Positions 26,055-35,745 of a DNA stretch of 64,000 nucleotides are shown in pieces (position 1 is the stretch's first letter; every line of letters starts with the position of its first letter). Made by a program: the position numbers and the translations under genes. The notes under the pieces were generated by a model that was given only the letters and a program-made list of their open reading frames with translations, did not search any database and was not told where the DNA came from. The DNA is from CAZAKZ01 sp964485695 (GTDB taxonomy: Bacteria > Planctomycetota > JAFGQW01): contig CAZAKZ010000003.1 of NCBI GenBank assembly GCA_964485695.1, positions 34,579 to 98,578 of the forward strand. Direction: 5' to 3'.

Positions 26055-26786
26055 ATGGGGCTCACGAATACTCAAGAAGCCACCAGGACTGTCCGGAAAC
26101 TCGGCGGCCCCGACTCTCCGGAAATCAAGGTCGTGGTCGCACCCCGTCCTCCGGACCCGCCACGTTTCCGGTCGCCCGGAAACGTGATCAGGGCGTTTCT
26201 CTCCCTTCTCAAGGGGATGTGGATCACCATCCGGTACTTCCTCCGGCCGTCCACCGTGGTGACCCAGCAGTACCCGGAGAACCGGGAAACCCTGAAGATG
26301 TTCGATCGCTACCGCGCCAGGCTCCGGCTCAAGTACGAAGAGAACGGCGACCTGATGTGCGGCGGATGCCGGAGCTGCGAGAGGGCCTGCCCGAACGCAT
26401 CCATCATGGTTCAGGCGGCCAAGGGAGAGCTCAGCAAGAAGCTCGAGCTGAAACATTGGGTCTGGCGCCAGGACACCTGCACCTTCTGCGCGGCCTGCGT
26501 CAATGCATGCAATTTCAGCGCCCTGGAGTTCACGGGGGACTTCGAATCGGCCGTCTACGACCGGAGGCTCCTGGTCCACAACCTCAACAAGACCGCGGGC
26601 CCTCCGAGCAACGCACTGAAGAAGGCCGAGAACGCCGACGAGCTCAGAGAGAAGGCGGTAAAGCCCGTCGCACGGTATTCCGGGAAGGTGCCCATGAGCG
26701 GTACGGCCCTGCCGGGCATCCCCGCCCTCGAGGATTCCGAGAAGGACGAAAAAGAACCGCAAGGAGAAGAGCCGGATGCTCAGTGA
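26055..26786 (+). CDS. nuoI: NADH-quinone oxidoreductase subunit I (two 4Fe-4S clusters)
   Basis: This 243-aa ferredoxin-like subunit carries clusters N6a and N6b. The first motif has Cys102, 105, 108 and 112 (CGGCRSCERACP) and the second Cys142, 145, 148 and 152 (CTFCAACVNACN). The usual Pro after the last Cys is Asn in the second motif. The N-terminus is extended by about 45 residues relative to E. coli and the C-terminus by a charged tail of about 60 residues ending in Glu/Lys. The gene overlaps nuoJ by 11 bp. Confidence 0.93.
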   Translation: MGLTNTQEATRTVRKLGGPDSPEIKVVVAPRPPDPPRFRSPGNVIRAFLSLLKGMWITIRYFLRPSTVVTQQYPENRETLKMFDRYRARLRLKYEENGDLMCGGCRSCERACPNASIMVQAAKGELSKKLELKHWVWRQDTCTFCAACVNACNFSALEFTGDFESAVYDRRLLVHNLNKTAGPPSNALKKAENADELREKAVKPVARYSGKVPMSGTALPGIPALEDSEKDEKEPQGEEPDAQ

Positions 26787-27339
26787 GACGGTAACCACGC
26801 TGCTGTTTTATCTCTTCGCCTTCCTGGCGATCCTCCTGGCTCTGGGCGTCGTCACCGCGAGGAGGATCCTGCGCGCGGCCGTGTTCCTGGCCGGCGTCCT
26901 CGTATGCACAGCGGCCTTCTACATATTCCTCGACATGGAGTTCCTGGCCGGTATCCAGGTTCTGGTCTACATCGGCGGCATCGTGGTGCTGCTGGTGTTC
27001 GCCATCATGCTCACCAGCTCGGTGGAGTTCGTGGAAGAGCGGCCTTCTCTGATGCGGAAGATCCTCGGCGTAATGGGCGCGGGCGCTTTCTTCGCCGTCA
27101 CAGTCGCTGCGTTCGTCCATACGAAGTACGGTTTCAAACCCGATGGCGTGCGGCCCGAGAGCGAGGTCGCCGAGATCGGCCGGAAGCTGCTGAGCTACAA
27201 GGCCGACGGCTACGTGCTCCCCTTCGAGCTGATCTCTCTCCTGCTACTGGCGGCCCTGATCGGCGGCATCGTCATCGCACGGAAGAAGTCCGCCGCCGGC
27301 AGTCCAGTTCAAGGCGAAATCCACGGAAAAGGCTCCTGA
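26776..27339 (+). CDS. nuoJ: NADH-quinone oxidoreductase subunit J
   Basis: This 187-aa membrane subunit has five hydrophobic helices. The third contains the conserved segment QVLVYIGGIVVLLVFAIMLTS, diagnostic of NuoJ. A periplasmic-type loop and a final helix LISLLLLAALIGGIVIARKK follow. It sits between nuoI (11-bp overlap) and nuoK (17-bp gap). Confidence 0.94.
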   Translation: MLSETVTTLLFYLFAFLAILLALGVVTARRILRAAVFLAGVLVCTAAFYIFLDMEFLAGIQVLVYIGGIVVLLVFAIMLTSSVEFVEERPSLMRKILGVMGAGAFFAVTVAAFVHTKYGFKPDGVRPESEVAEIGRKLLSYKADGYVLPFELISLLLLAALIGGIVIARKKSAAGSPVQGEIHGKGS

Positions 27340-27356
27340 CAGATAGGGTATAGAAC

Positions 27357-27689
27357 ATGTCGACTGCCTTTCTCATACAAGCGCCGGGCCCCATGCACTG
27401 GCTTTTCCTGGCAGCGCTCCTGTTTTCCATCGGGATCTACGGCTTGCTGACCCGGAGGAACGCCATCGGGATCCTCATGGCCGTGGAGTTGATGTTGAAC
27501 GCCGCCGCCCTGAACTTCATCATCTTCAACCGGTACGTGATGCCGGACAAGGTGGACGGTGAACTGATGGCCATCTTCATCATCGCCGTGGCGGCGGCCG
27601 AGGTGGTCGTGGGCATGGCCATCTTCGTAGCCATGTTCAAGCACTGCAAAACTTCCGATGTCACCCGGATCAACATCCTGAAGGGTTAA
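27357..27689 (+). CDS. nuoK: NADH-quinone oxidoreductase subunit K
   Basis: This 110-aa subunit has three transmembrane helices and the two conserved membrane glutamates needed for proton transfer, in MAVELMLNAAALNF and AAAEVVVGMAIFV. Its length is close to that of E. coli NuoK plus about ten residues. nuoL starts 15 bp after its stop. Confidence 0.95.
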   Translation: MSTAFLIQAPGPMHWLFLAALLFSIGIYGLLTRRNAIGILMAVELMLNAAALNFIIFNRYVMPDKVDGELMAIFIIAVAAAEVVVGMAIFVAMFKHCKTSDVTRINILKG

Positions 27690-27704
27690 CTCGCGGGGAT
27701 TTCC

Positions 27705-29726
27705 ATGCCAGCAACCATCGATCACAACGCACTCGGGTTCATGATGCAGAACGCCTGGGTGATCCCTTTCCTGCCGTTCGTGACCTTTCTGATCTGCGGA
27801 CTGATGGGCAGGGTGCTCGGAGACCGGCTGGTTCCCATCATCGCCACCGCATCGGTGTTCGTCTCGGCCGTCTGGGGCTACGCCGTCGCCTACGAGTACT
27901 ACACGATGTTCCACGAAGGGGGCTGCCAGGCGATCATCCCGTTTGCCTTCGAGTGGCTCTCCTTCCAGGAAAACCTGGCCGTGAATATCGGCGTGCTCCT
28001 CGATCCCATCTCCATCCTGCTCATCGTGGTCGTGACCACGGTGAGCGCTCTGGTGCACCTGTATTCCATCGGCTACATGCACGGAGAGTTCGGCATCCGG
28101 CGCTACTTCACCTTCCTGAACCTGTTCACCTTCAGCATGCTCGGCCTCGTGGTGGCGCCCAACATCCTCCAGACCTTCATCTGCTGGGAGGGGGTGGGGA
28201 TCTGCTCCTTCCTCCTCATCGGTTACTACTACGAGAAACCGTCGGCCGTATCGGCCTCGAAGAAGGCCTTCATCGTGACCCGGTTTGCAGACCTGGGCTT
28301 CCTCCTGGGGATGATCATCCTGGGCTGGTGGGGATTCGAGTCCTTCGGCAAGCTCGCCCCTGTCGTCCAGGCCGAGGTGTCTTCCACGGGCGGCCTCGGC
28401 CTCCAGCCCTTCGACTTCCAGTATCTCTGCAACGAGAACACTCTGAAGCTGATCTTGGCCGAGGGGCCGTCGTTCCTGGGGCTCAACGCCCTGACCTGGG
28501 CCCTTCTCCTCATCTTCATGGGCGCTGCAGGTAAGAGCGCCATGTTCCCGCTGCACATCTGGTTGCCGGACGCCATGGAGGGCCCGACACCCGTGTCCGC
28601 GCTCATCCACGCCGCGACCATGGTGGTGGCCGGCGTCTACCTCGTGGCGCGTCTCTTCACAGGCTACGCCATGGAGGGCACGGCGATCCTGGTGGTGGCG
28701 TACGTCGGCGCTTTCACGTGTCTCTTCGCGGCCCTCATCGGCTGCACCCAGGACGACATCAAGCGGGTTCTGGCCTTCTCGACCCTGAGTCAGCTCGGCT
28801 ACATGATGTTCGCGCTGGGCGTGGCCACCCTGGTGGATTCCCTCGGATACACGGCCTCCATGTTCCACCTGTTCACCCACGCCTTCTTCAAGGCGCTGCT
28901 CTTCCTCGGGGCGGGCGCGGTCATCCACGCCGTGCACTCCAACGAGATCTGGGACATGGGCGGGCTGAGAAAGAAGATGCCCGTCACGCACATCACGTTC
29001 CTCATCGCCACGCTGGCCATTGCCGGCGTGCCGCCGCTGGCCGGGTTCTACTCCAAGGACGAAATACTGACCGCTGCGTCCCACCACCACCAGTTCATCT
29101 ATATCCTCGGGCTGGCTGTGGCGGGTATCACGGCGTTTTACATGTTCCGCATCTACTTCGTGACTTTCTGGGGCAAGTACAGGAGCGAGAACGCCGAGCA
29201 CGCCCATGAGGCCCCGGCAACGATGTATATTCCGCTCATCATCCTGGCTTGCCTTTCCGTTGTGGCCGGCGCTGTCTGGCCCTACGTGCTGCACCTGGGC
29301 AACCTCGTCACCATCGGCGAGCCGCTCGAGCATCATGGCCTCGACTGGTCCGTGGCGGCGCCCTCCATCGGCGTGGGCCTCTTCGGCATCTTCATGGCCT
29401 GGTTCATGTATGCCGGCGACAGCGCGAGGGCCCGCGCGGCAGTGAAGACCCTGGGCCCGGCCTACGTCGTGGTCAAACAGAAGTTCTTCATCGACGAGAT
29501 CTACCTGTTCATCACCAAGAAGGTCATCTTCCGGTTCGTCGCCACGCCGATCGCCTGGTTCGATCGGCACGTCGTCGACGGCGGGGTCAATCTGAGCGGC
29601 TGGTGTACACGCACGGGCGGATCTCTATTTTCTTTGTTCCAGACCGGGCAGGTGCAGACCTACGGCGCGTGGCTGCTCAGCGGTCTTTTGTTCATATTGA
29701 TTTGTATCTGGGCGTACTTGACGTAG
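27705..29726 (+). CDS. nuoL: NADH-quinone oxidoreductase subunit L (antiporter-like)
   Basis: This 673-aa proton-pumping subunit is related to Mrp antiporters. Typical stretches are CWEGVGICSFLLIGYYYE, FPLHIWLPDAMEGPTPVSALIHAATMV, FSTLSQLGYM and FHLFTHAFFKALLFLGAGAVIHA. The long C-terminus carries the lateral-helix region and a final helix. The key membrane residues (Glu in the WEGVG helix, Lys and His in the later helices) are present. It is followed 59 bp later by nuoM. Confidence 0.96.
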   Translation: MPATIDHNALGFMMQNAWVIPFLPFVTFLICGLMGRVLGDRLVPIIATASVFVSAVWGYAVAYEYYTMFHEGGCQAIIPFAFEWLSFQENLAVNIGVLLDPISILLIVVVTTVSALVHLYSIGYMHGEFGIRRYFTFLNLFTFSMLGLVVAPNILQTFICWEGVGICSFLLIGYYYEKPSAVSASKKAFIVTRFADLGFLLGMIILGWWGFESFGKLAPVVQAEVSSTGGLGLQPFDFQYLCNENTLKLILAEGPSFLGLNALTWALLLIFMGAAGKSAMFPLHIWLPDAMEGPTPVSALIHAATMVVAGVYLVARLFTGYAMEGTAILVVAYVGAFTCLFAALIGCTQDDIKRVLAFSTLSQLGYMMFALGVATLVDSLGYTASMFHLFTHAFFKALLFLGAGAVIHAVHSNEIWDMGGLRKKMPVTHITFLIATLAIAGVPPLAGFYSKDEILTAASHHHQFIYILGLAVAGITAFYMFRIYFVTFWGKYRSENAEHAHEAPATMYIPLIILACLSVVAGAVWPYVLHLGNLVTIGEPLEHHGLDWSVAAPSIGVGLFGIFMAWFMYAGDSARARAAVKTLGPAYVVVKQKFFIDEIYLFITKKVIFRFVATPIAWFDRHVVDGGVNLSGWCTRTGGSLFSLFQTGQVQTYGAWLLSGLLFILICIWAYLT

Positions 29727-29785
29727 ATCGAAACCGGATGGTCTTTTGATCATCCGAGCTGACGGGATGAAAGGCAATCGATCGA

Positions 29786-31336
29786 ATGGGCCTTTGTAGC
29801 TTCTTCATCATCATTCCGCTCGTGACCGTACTGGCGGTGGTGCTGACGCCGACCTCGAAATGGTACCGCATCCGCTGGATCTCCGCCGTCGGCACCGGAA
29901 TCCTACTTGTTCTGGCCTTTGTCCTGGCCGTCAAGTACTGGAACGCCGCCATGCCTGAAGTGGCCTCCATGAAGGATGCCCTGTTCACGAAGATCTACTT
30001 CATGGAACGCATGGAGTGGTTCCCCAGCCTCGGCATCCAGTACCTCGTGGGCGTGGACGGAATCTCCGTCGCCATGGTGCTCCTCACGGCCATCATCATC
30101 TTCACCGGCGTATTCGCGAGCTGGCACGTCAAGGAGAGGGCCAAGGAGTTCTTTGCCTTGCTCCTCACCCTCGTCACCGGGGTATTCGGCGTGTTCCTCA
30201 GCTTCGACCTCTTCCTCTTCTTCATGTTCTACGAGCTGGCGGTTCTCCCCATGTATCTGCTCATCGGGATCTGGGGCACCGGCCGCAAGGAATACTCGGC
30301 CATGAAGCTGACCCTGATGCTGCTCATCGGGTCTGCCTTCGTCCTGGTCGGGTTCTTCGCCCTCTACCACGGCTCGGGATTCGAAAAGAAGACCTTCGAC
30401 GTGCTGGCGCTGGCCCACGCCGACTTCCCCGTGGCACTTCAGAAGTGGGTCTTCCCGTTCATCTTCATCGGATTCGGCGTCATCGGCGCCATCTACCCCT
30501 TCCACACCTGGTCTCCGGACGGCCACGCCTCCGCACCCACGGCCGTGTCCATGCTCCACGCGGGCGTCCTCATGAAGCTGGGAGGATACGGCGCCCTGAG
30601 GATCGGCATCTACCTGATGCCGGAAGGCGCCAAGATCTGGGGACTGTTCTTCATGGGGCTGTGCACCATCAACATCCTCTACGGATCCTTCGGCGCCATC
30701 ATGCAGAAGGACCTGAAGTACTTCACCGCCTATTCCTCGGTGAGCCACTGCGGCTTCGTCCTCTTCGGCCTGGGGGCCCTGAACCTCATGGGCATGAAGG
30801 GCGCGGTCATCCAGATGTTCAGCCACGGCATCATGACGGGCCTCTTCTTCGCCCTCATCGGCATGGTTTACGGAAGAAGCCACACCCGGATGATTCCGGA
30901 GATGGGAGGGCTGGCCAAGGTGATGCCCTGGCTGGCCACGTGCTTCTACGTGGCGGGCCTGGCGTCCTTCGGGCTGCCCGGCCTATCCGGTTTTGTGGCC
31001 GAGTCCCACGTGTTCCTCGGCGGCTTCTTCGGCAATCCCTGGCACAGCAACGTGGCCATGAAGATCCTCACCATCCTCGCCACCCTGTCCGTCGTGGTGA
31101 CGGCGGTCTACGTGCTGCGCGGCCTGGGCAGAGTCTTCCAGGGCCCCATCGTGAAAGAGGAGTTCAAGAAGCTCACCGACGCCGACTGGACGGAGAGGAT
31201 TTCCACCGGCGTCCTGGTGGCGGTGCTGGCCATTGTCGGTCTTCTGCCCTGGTTCTTCATCGACCTCATCGAGGGGTCGCTCTTCCCATTCATCAATCGA
31301 TTGAACGAGTCAGGAGCCCTGGCGGCTCTTCAATAA
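29786..31336 (+). CDS. nuoM: NADH-quinone oxidoreductase subunit M (antiporter-like)
   Basis: This 516-aa antiporter-like subunit has YLVGVDGISVAMVLLTAII, FYELAVLPMYLLIGIWG (with the conserved Glu), YPFHTWSPDGHASAPTAVSMLHAGVLMKLGGYG and YSSVSHCGFVLFGLG. About 14 helices are visible. The ATG at 29786 begins a hydrophobic first helix. nuoN follows after 7 bp. Confidence 0.96.
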   Translation: MGLCSFFIIIPLVTVLAVVLTPTSKWYRIRWISAVGTGILLVLAFVLAVKYWNAAMPEVASMKDALFTKIYFMERMEWFPSLGIQYLVGVDGISVAMVLLTAIIIFTGVFASWHVKERAKEFFALLLTLVTGVFGVFLSFDLFLFFMFYELAVLPMYLLIGIWGTGRKEYSAMKLTLMLLIGSAFVLVGFFALYHGSGFEKKTFDVLALAHADFPVALQKWVFPFIFIGFGVIGAIYPFHTWSPDGHASAPTAVSMLHAGVLMKLGGYGALRIGIYLMPEGAKIWGLFFMGLCTINILYGSFGAIMQKDLKYFTAYSSVSHCGFVLFGLGALNLMGMKGAVIQMFSHGIMTGLFFALIGMVYGRSHTRMIPEMGGLAKVMPWLATCFYVAGLASFGLPGLSGFVAESHVFLGGFFGNPWHSNVAMKILTILATLSVVVTAVYVLRGLGRVFQGPIVKEEFKKLTDADWTERISTGVLVAVLAIVGLLPWFFIDLIEGSLFPFINRLNESGALAALQ

Positions 31337-31343
31337 ATACGGG

Positions 31344-32813
31344 ATGGAGTGGTTGTCTGTCATGTTGATGCTTCCTGAGCTGATCGTGATCCTTACCGCT
31401 TTCGGACTGCTGATCCTGGACCTGTTTCTCCCGGAATCCCGGAAGAACATCCTTGCGTCCCTGGCGCTGCTGGGTCTTGCCTTCGCCTTCGGGGCCCTGA
31501 TCCTGTTCGTGCCTCTCGACGGCGAGATGCTGGGCGGCCGGTTCGTCGTGGACAGCATGGGCTGGTGGTTCAAGCTCCTCTTCATCCTGGCCGGATTTCT
31601 CACCGTCGCCATCTCCACCGACCTCATGAACGGCCGGGCGAGAGTGGCGGTGCGGGGCACCGAAAACCGCGGTGAGTTCTTCTCGATCCTGCTGTTCACC
31701 GTCACGGGCATGATGTTCATCGTCTCGGCCCGGGAGCTGATCACCCTCTACGTCAGCCTGGAGCTGACCACCATTCCCCTGTTCGTTCTCTCGGCCTGGC
31801 GCCGCGAGGACCGGCTGGCCGGCGAGGCCGGCCTGAAGTACGTCATCCTCGGCGCCCTCTCCTCGGCTCTACTGCTCTACGGCATGGGGATTCTCTACGG
31901 CCTGGCCGGAACCACGAGCCTGGCGGGCATCGCCGGCACCCTCAAGGCTATGAGCGCCGCCGCCGCGCTGCCCGGAGCCTTCTGGCTCGCCTGCGCCCTC
32001 ATCGCGGCCGGCGTGGGATTCAAAATCACCATGGTGCCCTTTCACATGTGGGCCGCGGACGTCTACCAGGGCGCGCCGACCCCCATCACGGCCTACCTCT
32101 CCGTAGCCTCCAAGGGCGCCGGTCTGGCCTTCATGTTCCAGATGTTCTTCCGGACCCTCGGGCCGTTCATCCTGGACGCCTCATTCATCATCGCCATCCT
32201 GGCCGCCGCCACCATGACCTGGGGCAACGTGGTCGCCATCGTGCAGCAGAACATCAAACGATTCATGGCCTTCAGCGCCATTTCCCAGGCCGGCTACATG
32301 CTCCTCGGCTTCCTGGGCGGCTCCCCCGAAGGCGTCCCGGCCATGCTCTTCTACCTCATGGTCTACATCGTCTCCAACCTGGCCGTGTTCGGCGTCATCA
32401 TCTTCCACTCCAACGCCACGGGCAAGGAGGAGATCCGGGACTACCGGGGCCTCTCGCGCACCAACCCCATGCTGGCCCTGGCCATGATGGTGGCCCTGTT
32501 CAGCCTGGCCGGTATCCCGCCCCTGTCGGGCTTCGTGGGCAAGTACTTCCTCTTCAGCATCGCCGCCGGTGCCGGCTACAACTGGCTGGTCGCGGTGGCC
32601 GCGGTGAACTCCACCATATCGCTGTTCTACTACCTGCGCATCGTCAGGCAGATGTACATCGAGCCCGTTAATGAGGGCGCCGAAACCCTGCCCGTCAGTC
32701 CGATTCTCTGCTCCACCATCACGGTCTCGGCCATCGGCGTGGTCCTCCTCGGCCTCATCCCGTTCTTCTACGAGACCATCCACTCCCAGACGTTCGGGTG
32801 GCTGTCCTTCTGA
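31344..32813 (+). CDS. nuoN: NADH-quinone oxidoreductase subunit N (antiporter-like)
   Basis: This 489-aa subunit is the last gene of the complex I operon. Diagnostic parts are YVSLELTTIPLFVLSAW, EAGLKYVILGALSSALLLYGMG, VPFHMWAADVYQGAPTPITAYLS and IKRFMAFSAISQAGYMLLG. A second in-frame ATG at 31362 is possible. No clear terminator follows; the next 254 bp before the LamG-protein gene show only a short GTCCG/CGGAC stem. Confidence 0.96.
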   Translation: MEWLSVMLMLPELIVILTAFGLLILDLFLPESRKNILASLALLGLAFAFGALILFVPLDGEMLGGRFVVDSMGWWFKLLFILAGFLTVAISTDLMNGRARVAVRGTENRGEFFSILLFTVTGMMFIVSARELITLYVSLELTTIPLFVLSAWRREDRLAGEAGLKYVILGALSSALLLYGMGILYGLAGTTSLAGIAGTLKAMSAAAALPGAFWLACALIAAGVGFKITMVPFHMWAADVYQGAPTPITAYLSVASKGAGLAFMFQMFFRTLGPFILDASFIIAILAAATMTWGNVVAIVQQNIKRFMAFSAISQAGYMLLGFLGGSPEGVPAMLFYLMVYIVSNLAVFGVIIFHSNATGKEEIRDYRGLSRTNPMLALAMMVALFSLAGIPPLSGFVGKYFLFSIAAGAGYNWLVAVAAVNSTISLFYYLRIVRQMYIEPVNEGAETLPVSPILCSTITVSAIGVVLLGLIPFFYETIHSQTFGWLSF

Positions 32814-33067
32814 GGGGCATAGGCGGATTCTCTGCGTCCTGAGAAAATGGCCCGGGTCCGAAACCGGACACAGTTGTCACTTCTCAAGATCGGTGGACTG
32901 CGACCGATCCTCGTATAGAAATGATACGGGCCCTAAGATAGATACTTCTATTCCGGGTGCAGGGGATCTGGACATGCGTTTCGGGACATAATAAAATATT
33001 CAGATCAAAGTAGTGTGAAAAGTCCCTTCCGTTTTTCTTGGAAACCTGTGGATTGGAGAGACCAACC

Positions 33068-34207
33068 ATGCGCATCACCCTCGTCCTCTTGACTCTCGCT
33101 ATCACGGGCATATTTGCCTTTTCCCCGTGCGAGAACTCCGCCCCGGCCCAGATCACCTTGACGAACAGTGCGACCGGGGGGCCGCCGACGGCAACCACGA
33201 CCGGTACGTCACACTCGTACGACAAGGTGAATTTCATGGTCGGCCTGTCCAGCTGCAAGCGTACTCCCGGCAACAACAGGGACCACCTTCCAACGAAAGC
33301 CGCCCTTGATCCGACATCCGTCGGCAACGGGGGCTCTACCGCACTTCCGGGCTTCACCATCCAGTGGTGGTACAAGCCCACCGCCCCCACGGCATTCGGA
33401 TACCACTGGAGCGATCGCGGTTGGTCATCATTCCGCTGCTTCCAGAACGGTGTTGCGGGAACCGCTGAGGTGATCATCCGCGGCCCTCTCACAGATTGCA
33501 AGACCACCGGAGCAGTCCTGCAGAATGCAGTCAATGCCAAAGGTTGGGTCCACCTCGCGGTTACCGTCGATACCAAGAACAACGTGACCACCTGGTACGT
33601 TAACGGTGTCAAGAACAACTCCGCTGCCTCCAACATCTCAAATAAGGGCACCGCCTTCGTCTGTTTCGGAGACACCGGCTCCAGCTCGGGCTACGACGGC
33701 AGCCAGGACGACTTCCGCATCTATAACTGGGCGCGAGACGCCAGGGATATCGCAGCGGACTACTTGACGATGGCGAAAGGCACCGGCCCCAGCGGAAGTA
33801 CCAATGTTCCGGACCTGGGCTACTACATGTGTGAAATGGCCGGCTACACATGCAACGCGTCCGCCTCGCTGGCGATTGGCACCACCGGCTCCATTGATCT
33901 CTCGAATGGCCCGGCAACCGACTTCTTCCAGATTGCCGCTTCTATGGGAAATTCCACTACGATCAACTTTGGGCCCTGCTCGGTGAAGCTGGACGTGGAT
34001 TCCGTTCTTTTCTATTCCATCATGTTCGGTGCGCCCATCTTCAACGGCTATAAAGGAACCCTGGTGGGTGGTATCGGCTCGGGTAAGTTCAGTCCTCCCG
34101 CCCTCGCGGCCCTGGTCGGACTCGACGTCTACCACGCAGCTGTTGCCTTCGGCACGGGCGGAATAACCGCCTGCTCGAACACGGTGAAAACGAACCTGAC
34201 CAAGTAA
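33068..34207 (+). CDS. Secreted LamG/concanavalin-A-like lectin domain protein with shared C-terminal module
   Basis: This 379-aa protein has a signal peptide (MRITLVLLTLAITGIFAF, mature start after SAPA). Residues about 45-240 look like a LamG/ConA jelly roll. The segment WVHLAVTVDTKNNVTTWYVNG and the closing strand DDFRIYNWARDARDI are the classic LamG signatures of carbohydrate- or ligand-binding domains. The last 110 residues carry the beta-sandwich module also found at the end of the protein at 230-1210. GGAGAG at 33055-33060 supports the start. The protein is probably extracellular or surface-bound; its ligand is unknown. A terminator follows at 34231. Confidence 0.83.
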   Translation: MRITLVLLTLAITGIFAFSPCENSAPAQITLTNSATGGPPTATTTGTSHSYDKVNFMVGLSSCKRTPGNNRDHLPTKAALDPTSVGNGGSTALPGFTIQWWYKPTAPTAFGYHWSDRGWSSFRCFQNGVAGTAEVIIRGPLTDCKTTGAVLQNAVNAKGWVHLAVTVDTKNNVTTWYVNGVKNNSAASNISNKGTAFVCFGDTGSSSGYDGSQDDFRIYNWARDARDIAADYLTMAKGTGPSGSTNVPDLGYYMCEMAGYTCNASASLAIGTTGSIDLSNGPATDFFQIAASMGNSTTINFGPCSVKLDVDSVLFYSIMFGAPIFNGYKGTLVGGIGSGKFSPPALAALVGLDVYHAAVAFGTGGITACSNTVKTNLTK

Positions 34208-34230
34208 TTCGATCTGTCCTGTAAAGAAAA

Positions 34231-34267
34231 AGCGGCCTGATCCCTACCAGGATCAGGCCGCTTTTTT
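34231..34267. terminator. Bidirectional Rho-independent terminator between convergent genes
   Basis: Arms 34231-34243 and 34250-34262 form a perfect 13-bp stem around CTACCA, with TTTTTT on the right and AAAGAAAAA on the left. It can therefore stop both the LamG-protein gene and the leftward propeller gene. Confidence 0.9.
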
Positions 34268-34302
34268 CGGTACGGGCATTGACCCGCCCCCCGAGAATCT
34301 CC

Positions 34303-35511
34303 TTACTCGAACGTCAATCCCATGGGCTCGGAGATGACCTTGACGGCACCCTTGCCGTCGAAGGCGAGCCCGGCCAGGAAGATCCTGACGCCTATGATGG
34401 GTACATTCGGGATGGCCAGTGTTGCGGATGCGCGGCCCATGGCGTCCAGCTGTCCGCTGAAGTTCTTGAAGATCTGCGGCGCCAGCCTGGAAAGGAAGAA
34501 AAGATCGTCGGGATTCAGCGGGATGGTGCCGTACGGGGTGGGGATGCCGGGGCTGAAGCCGAAGGAGGCGGCCAGCGCGTAGAAGTGCCCGGGATGTCCG
34601 GGGTAGGTGATGACAAGGTTGTAGGTCGTGCCCGGGGACGCCGGACCGAATCCCGCCGTATGGCCCGAGCCGATGACGGTCAGGCCAATGACCCCACGCG
34701 GAATGGTGGCGAAGGTGTGGAGCACGGTACCTTTCCGGTCCAGGCGGAAGACGCCCGTGGTGGTGCCTACAATGAGGTTTCGACTCACTGGATCGATGTC
34801 CACCGCCTGGAAAGAGCCGATGGTCCCGGTCCTGACCAGGGTGGTGAACGTCTTCAGGTTGAGGTCCACGGCGAAGAGCGCGCCTGAGGTCGCGAAGGCG
34901 TTGCCGGTTGTGGTGTCCGCCGAGATGCTGCCGACGCCGAAAGGAACGGGCCCGGTCATGCCGACCACCTTGGACCGCTTGCCAGCGCGGGTGATCTTGT
35001 AGACCGAATTCCCGAAGAAGGAGAGCCAGCCGCCTGGGGCCAGACGTTCACAGATCCCGGTGGCCATGGATGTATGGATGGTGGACACGGTGCCACCCAC
35101 ACCGCTGAAGCGCAGAATTCCGGAGGAGGTGGCGGCAATGTAGTCCCCGCGCTGGTCCTGCACGAGGCCCCCCTGGGACATCGGGATGGTCGGATTACCC
35201 GGCCCCTGGGCCTGGCCTATCGTCCTCAGGACGCTGTTCTTCACCTCGATGACGTGAAAGGTGACGGACGAGGCGGTCGAGACCCGGGTGAGCACGGCCA
35301 CGCCGCGGTTGTCGATGGAGGCACAAATCCCGAGGGATTTTTGGTTACCGGGCATGGCCGCGATTGTGGTGACCGCGCCGGCCGGAGAGACTTCCAGCAG
35401 GCTGGTGGCGGTGACGGCGGCGACGTTGCCGTACGTGGTCTGGGCCGGTACCTGAGTGACAATGACAAACAGGATGCCCGCGAGAATATAACTGAGTTTG
35501 GGGTGAAGCAT
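34303..35511 (-). CDS. Secreted beta-propeller-like protein with shared C-terminal module
   Basis: This 402-aa protein has a signal peptide (MLHPKLSYILAGILFVIVT, cleavage after VPA). Residues 30-300 consist of repeated short strands of the type GNVAAVTATSLLEVSPAGAV and SRNLIVGTTTGVFRLDRKG, resembling an NHL/SMP-30-like beta-propeller. The last 110 residues (YPGHPGHFYALAASFGFSPG onward, then NDPDLFFLS-type and GVRIFLAGLAF segments) are the shared beta-sandwich module. The ATG at 35511 has GGAGGATGC upstream. It is a more distant relative of the QPYGTDL propeller proteins at 48.6, 53.9, 61.8 and 63.1 kb. No enzymatic residues are recognised. Confidence 0.78.
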   Translation of the reverse strand: MLHPKLSYILAGILFVIVTQVPAQTTYGNVAAVTATSLLEVSPAGAVTTIAAMPGNQKSLGICASIDNRGVAVLTRVSTASSVTFHVIEVKNSVLRTIGQAQGPGNPTIPMSQGGLVQDQRGDYIAATSSGILRFSGVGGTVSTIHTSMATGICERLAPGGWLSFFGNSVYKITRAGKRSKVVGMTGPVPFGVGSISADTTTGNAFATSGALFAVDLNLKTFTTLVRTGTIGSFQAVDIDPVSRNLIVGTTTGVFRLDRKGTVLHTFATIPRGVIGLTVIGSGHTAGFGPASPGTTYNLVITYPGHPGHFYALAASFGFSPGIPTPYGTIPLNPDDLFFLSRLAPQIFKNFSGQLDAMGRASATLAIPNVPIIGVRIFLAGLAFDGKGAVKVISEPMGLTFE

Positions 35512-35745
35512 TGCATCCTCCTTCGTGAGGCGAGATGGATCAAGGTCCCCTGGCACGATTCAGGATCACGATACATCCTACCATGCCGGCCCGGGTCCAG
35601 CTACGACGGATTTACGGCCGGTCCTGCGACTATCCCTCTTCATGGCTGGGGGCCCGAAGTCCGCCCTTGCGTCAACGGCACGATCGTGGACAATCATCCC
35701 ATCGAAAGATGACTGTAAGAGTGTGAAATTCAACAGGATCAACAC

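Noticed and set aside
26055..26786. Possible broken second 4Fe-4S motif in NuoI because Pro is replaced by Asn
   Set aside because: All four cysteines are present with normal spacing, so the cluster is expected to form.
27309..29570. A 753-codon open frame antisense to nuoL
   Set aside because: It is rich in His, Glu and Gly as expected for the reverse complement of membrane-protein codons in GC-rich DNA. It has no known motif and covers nuoK and nuoL.
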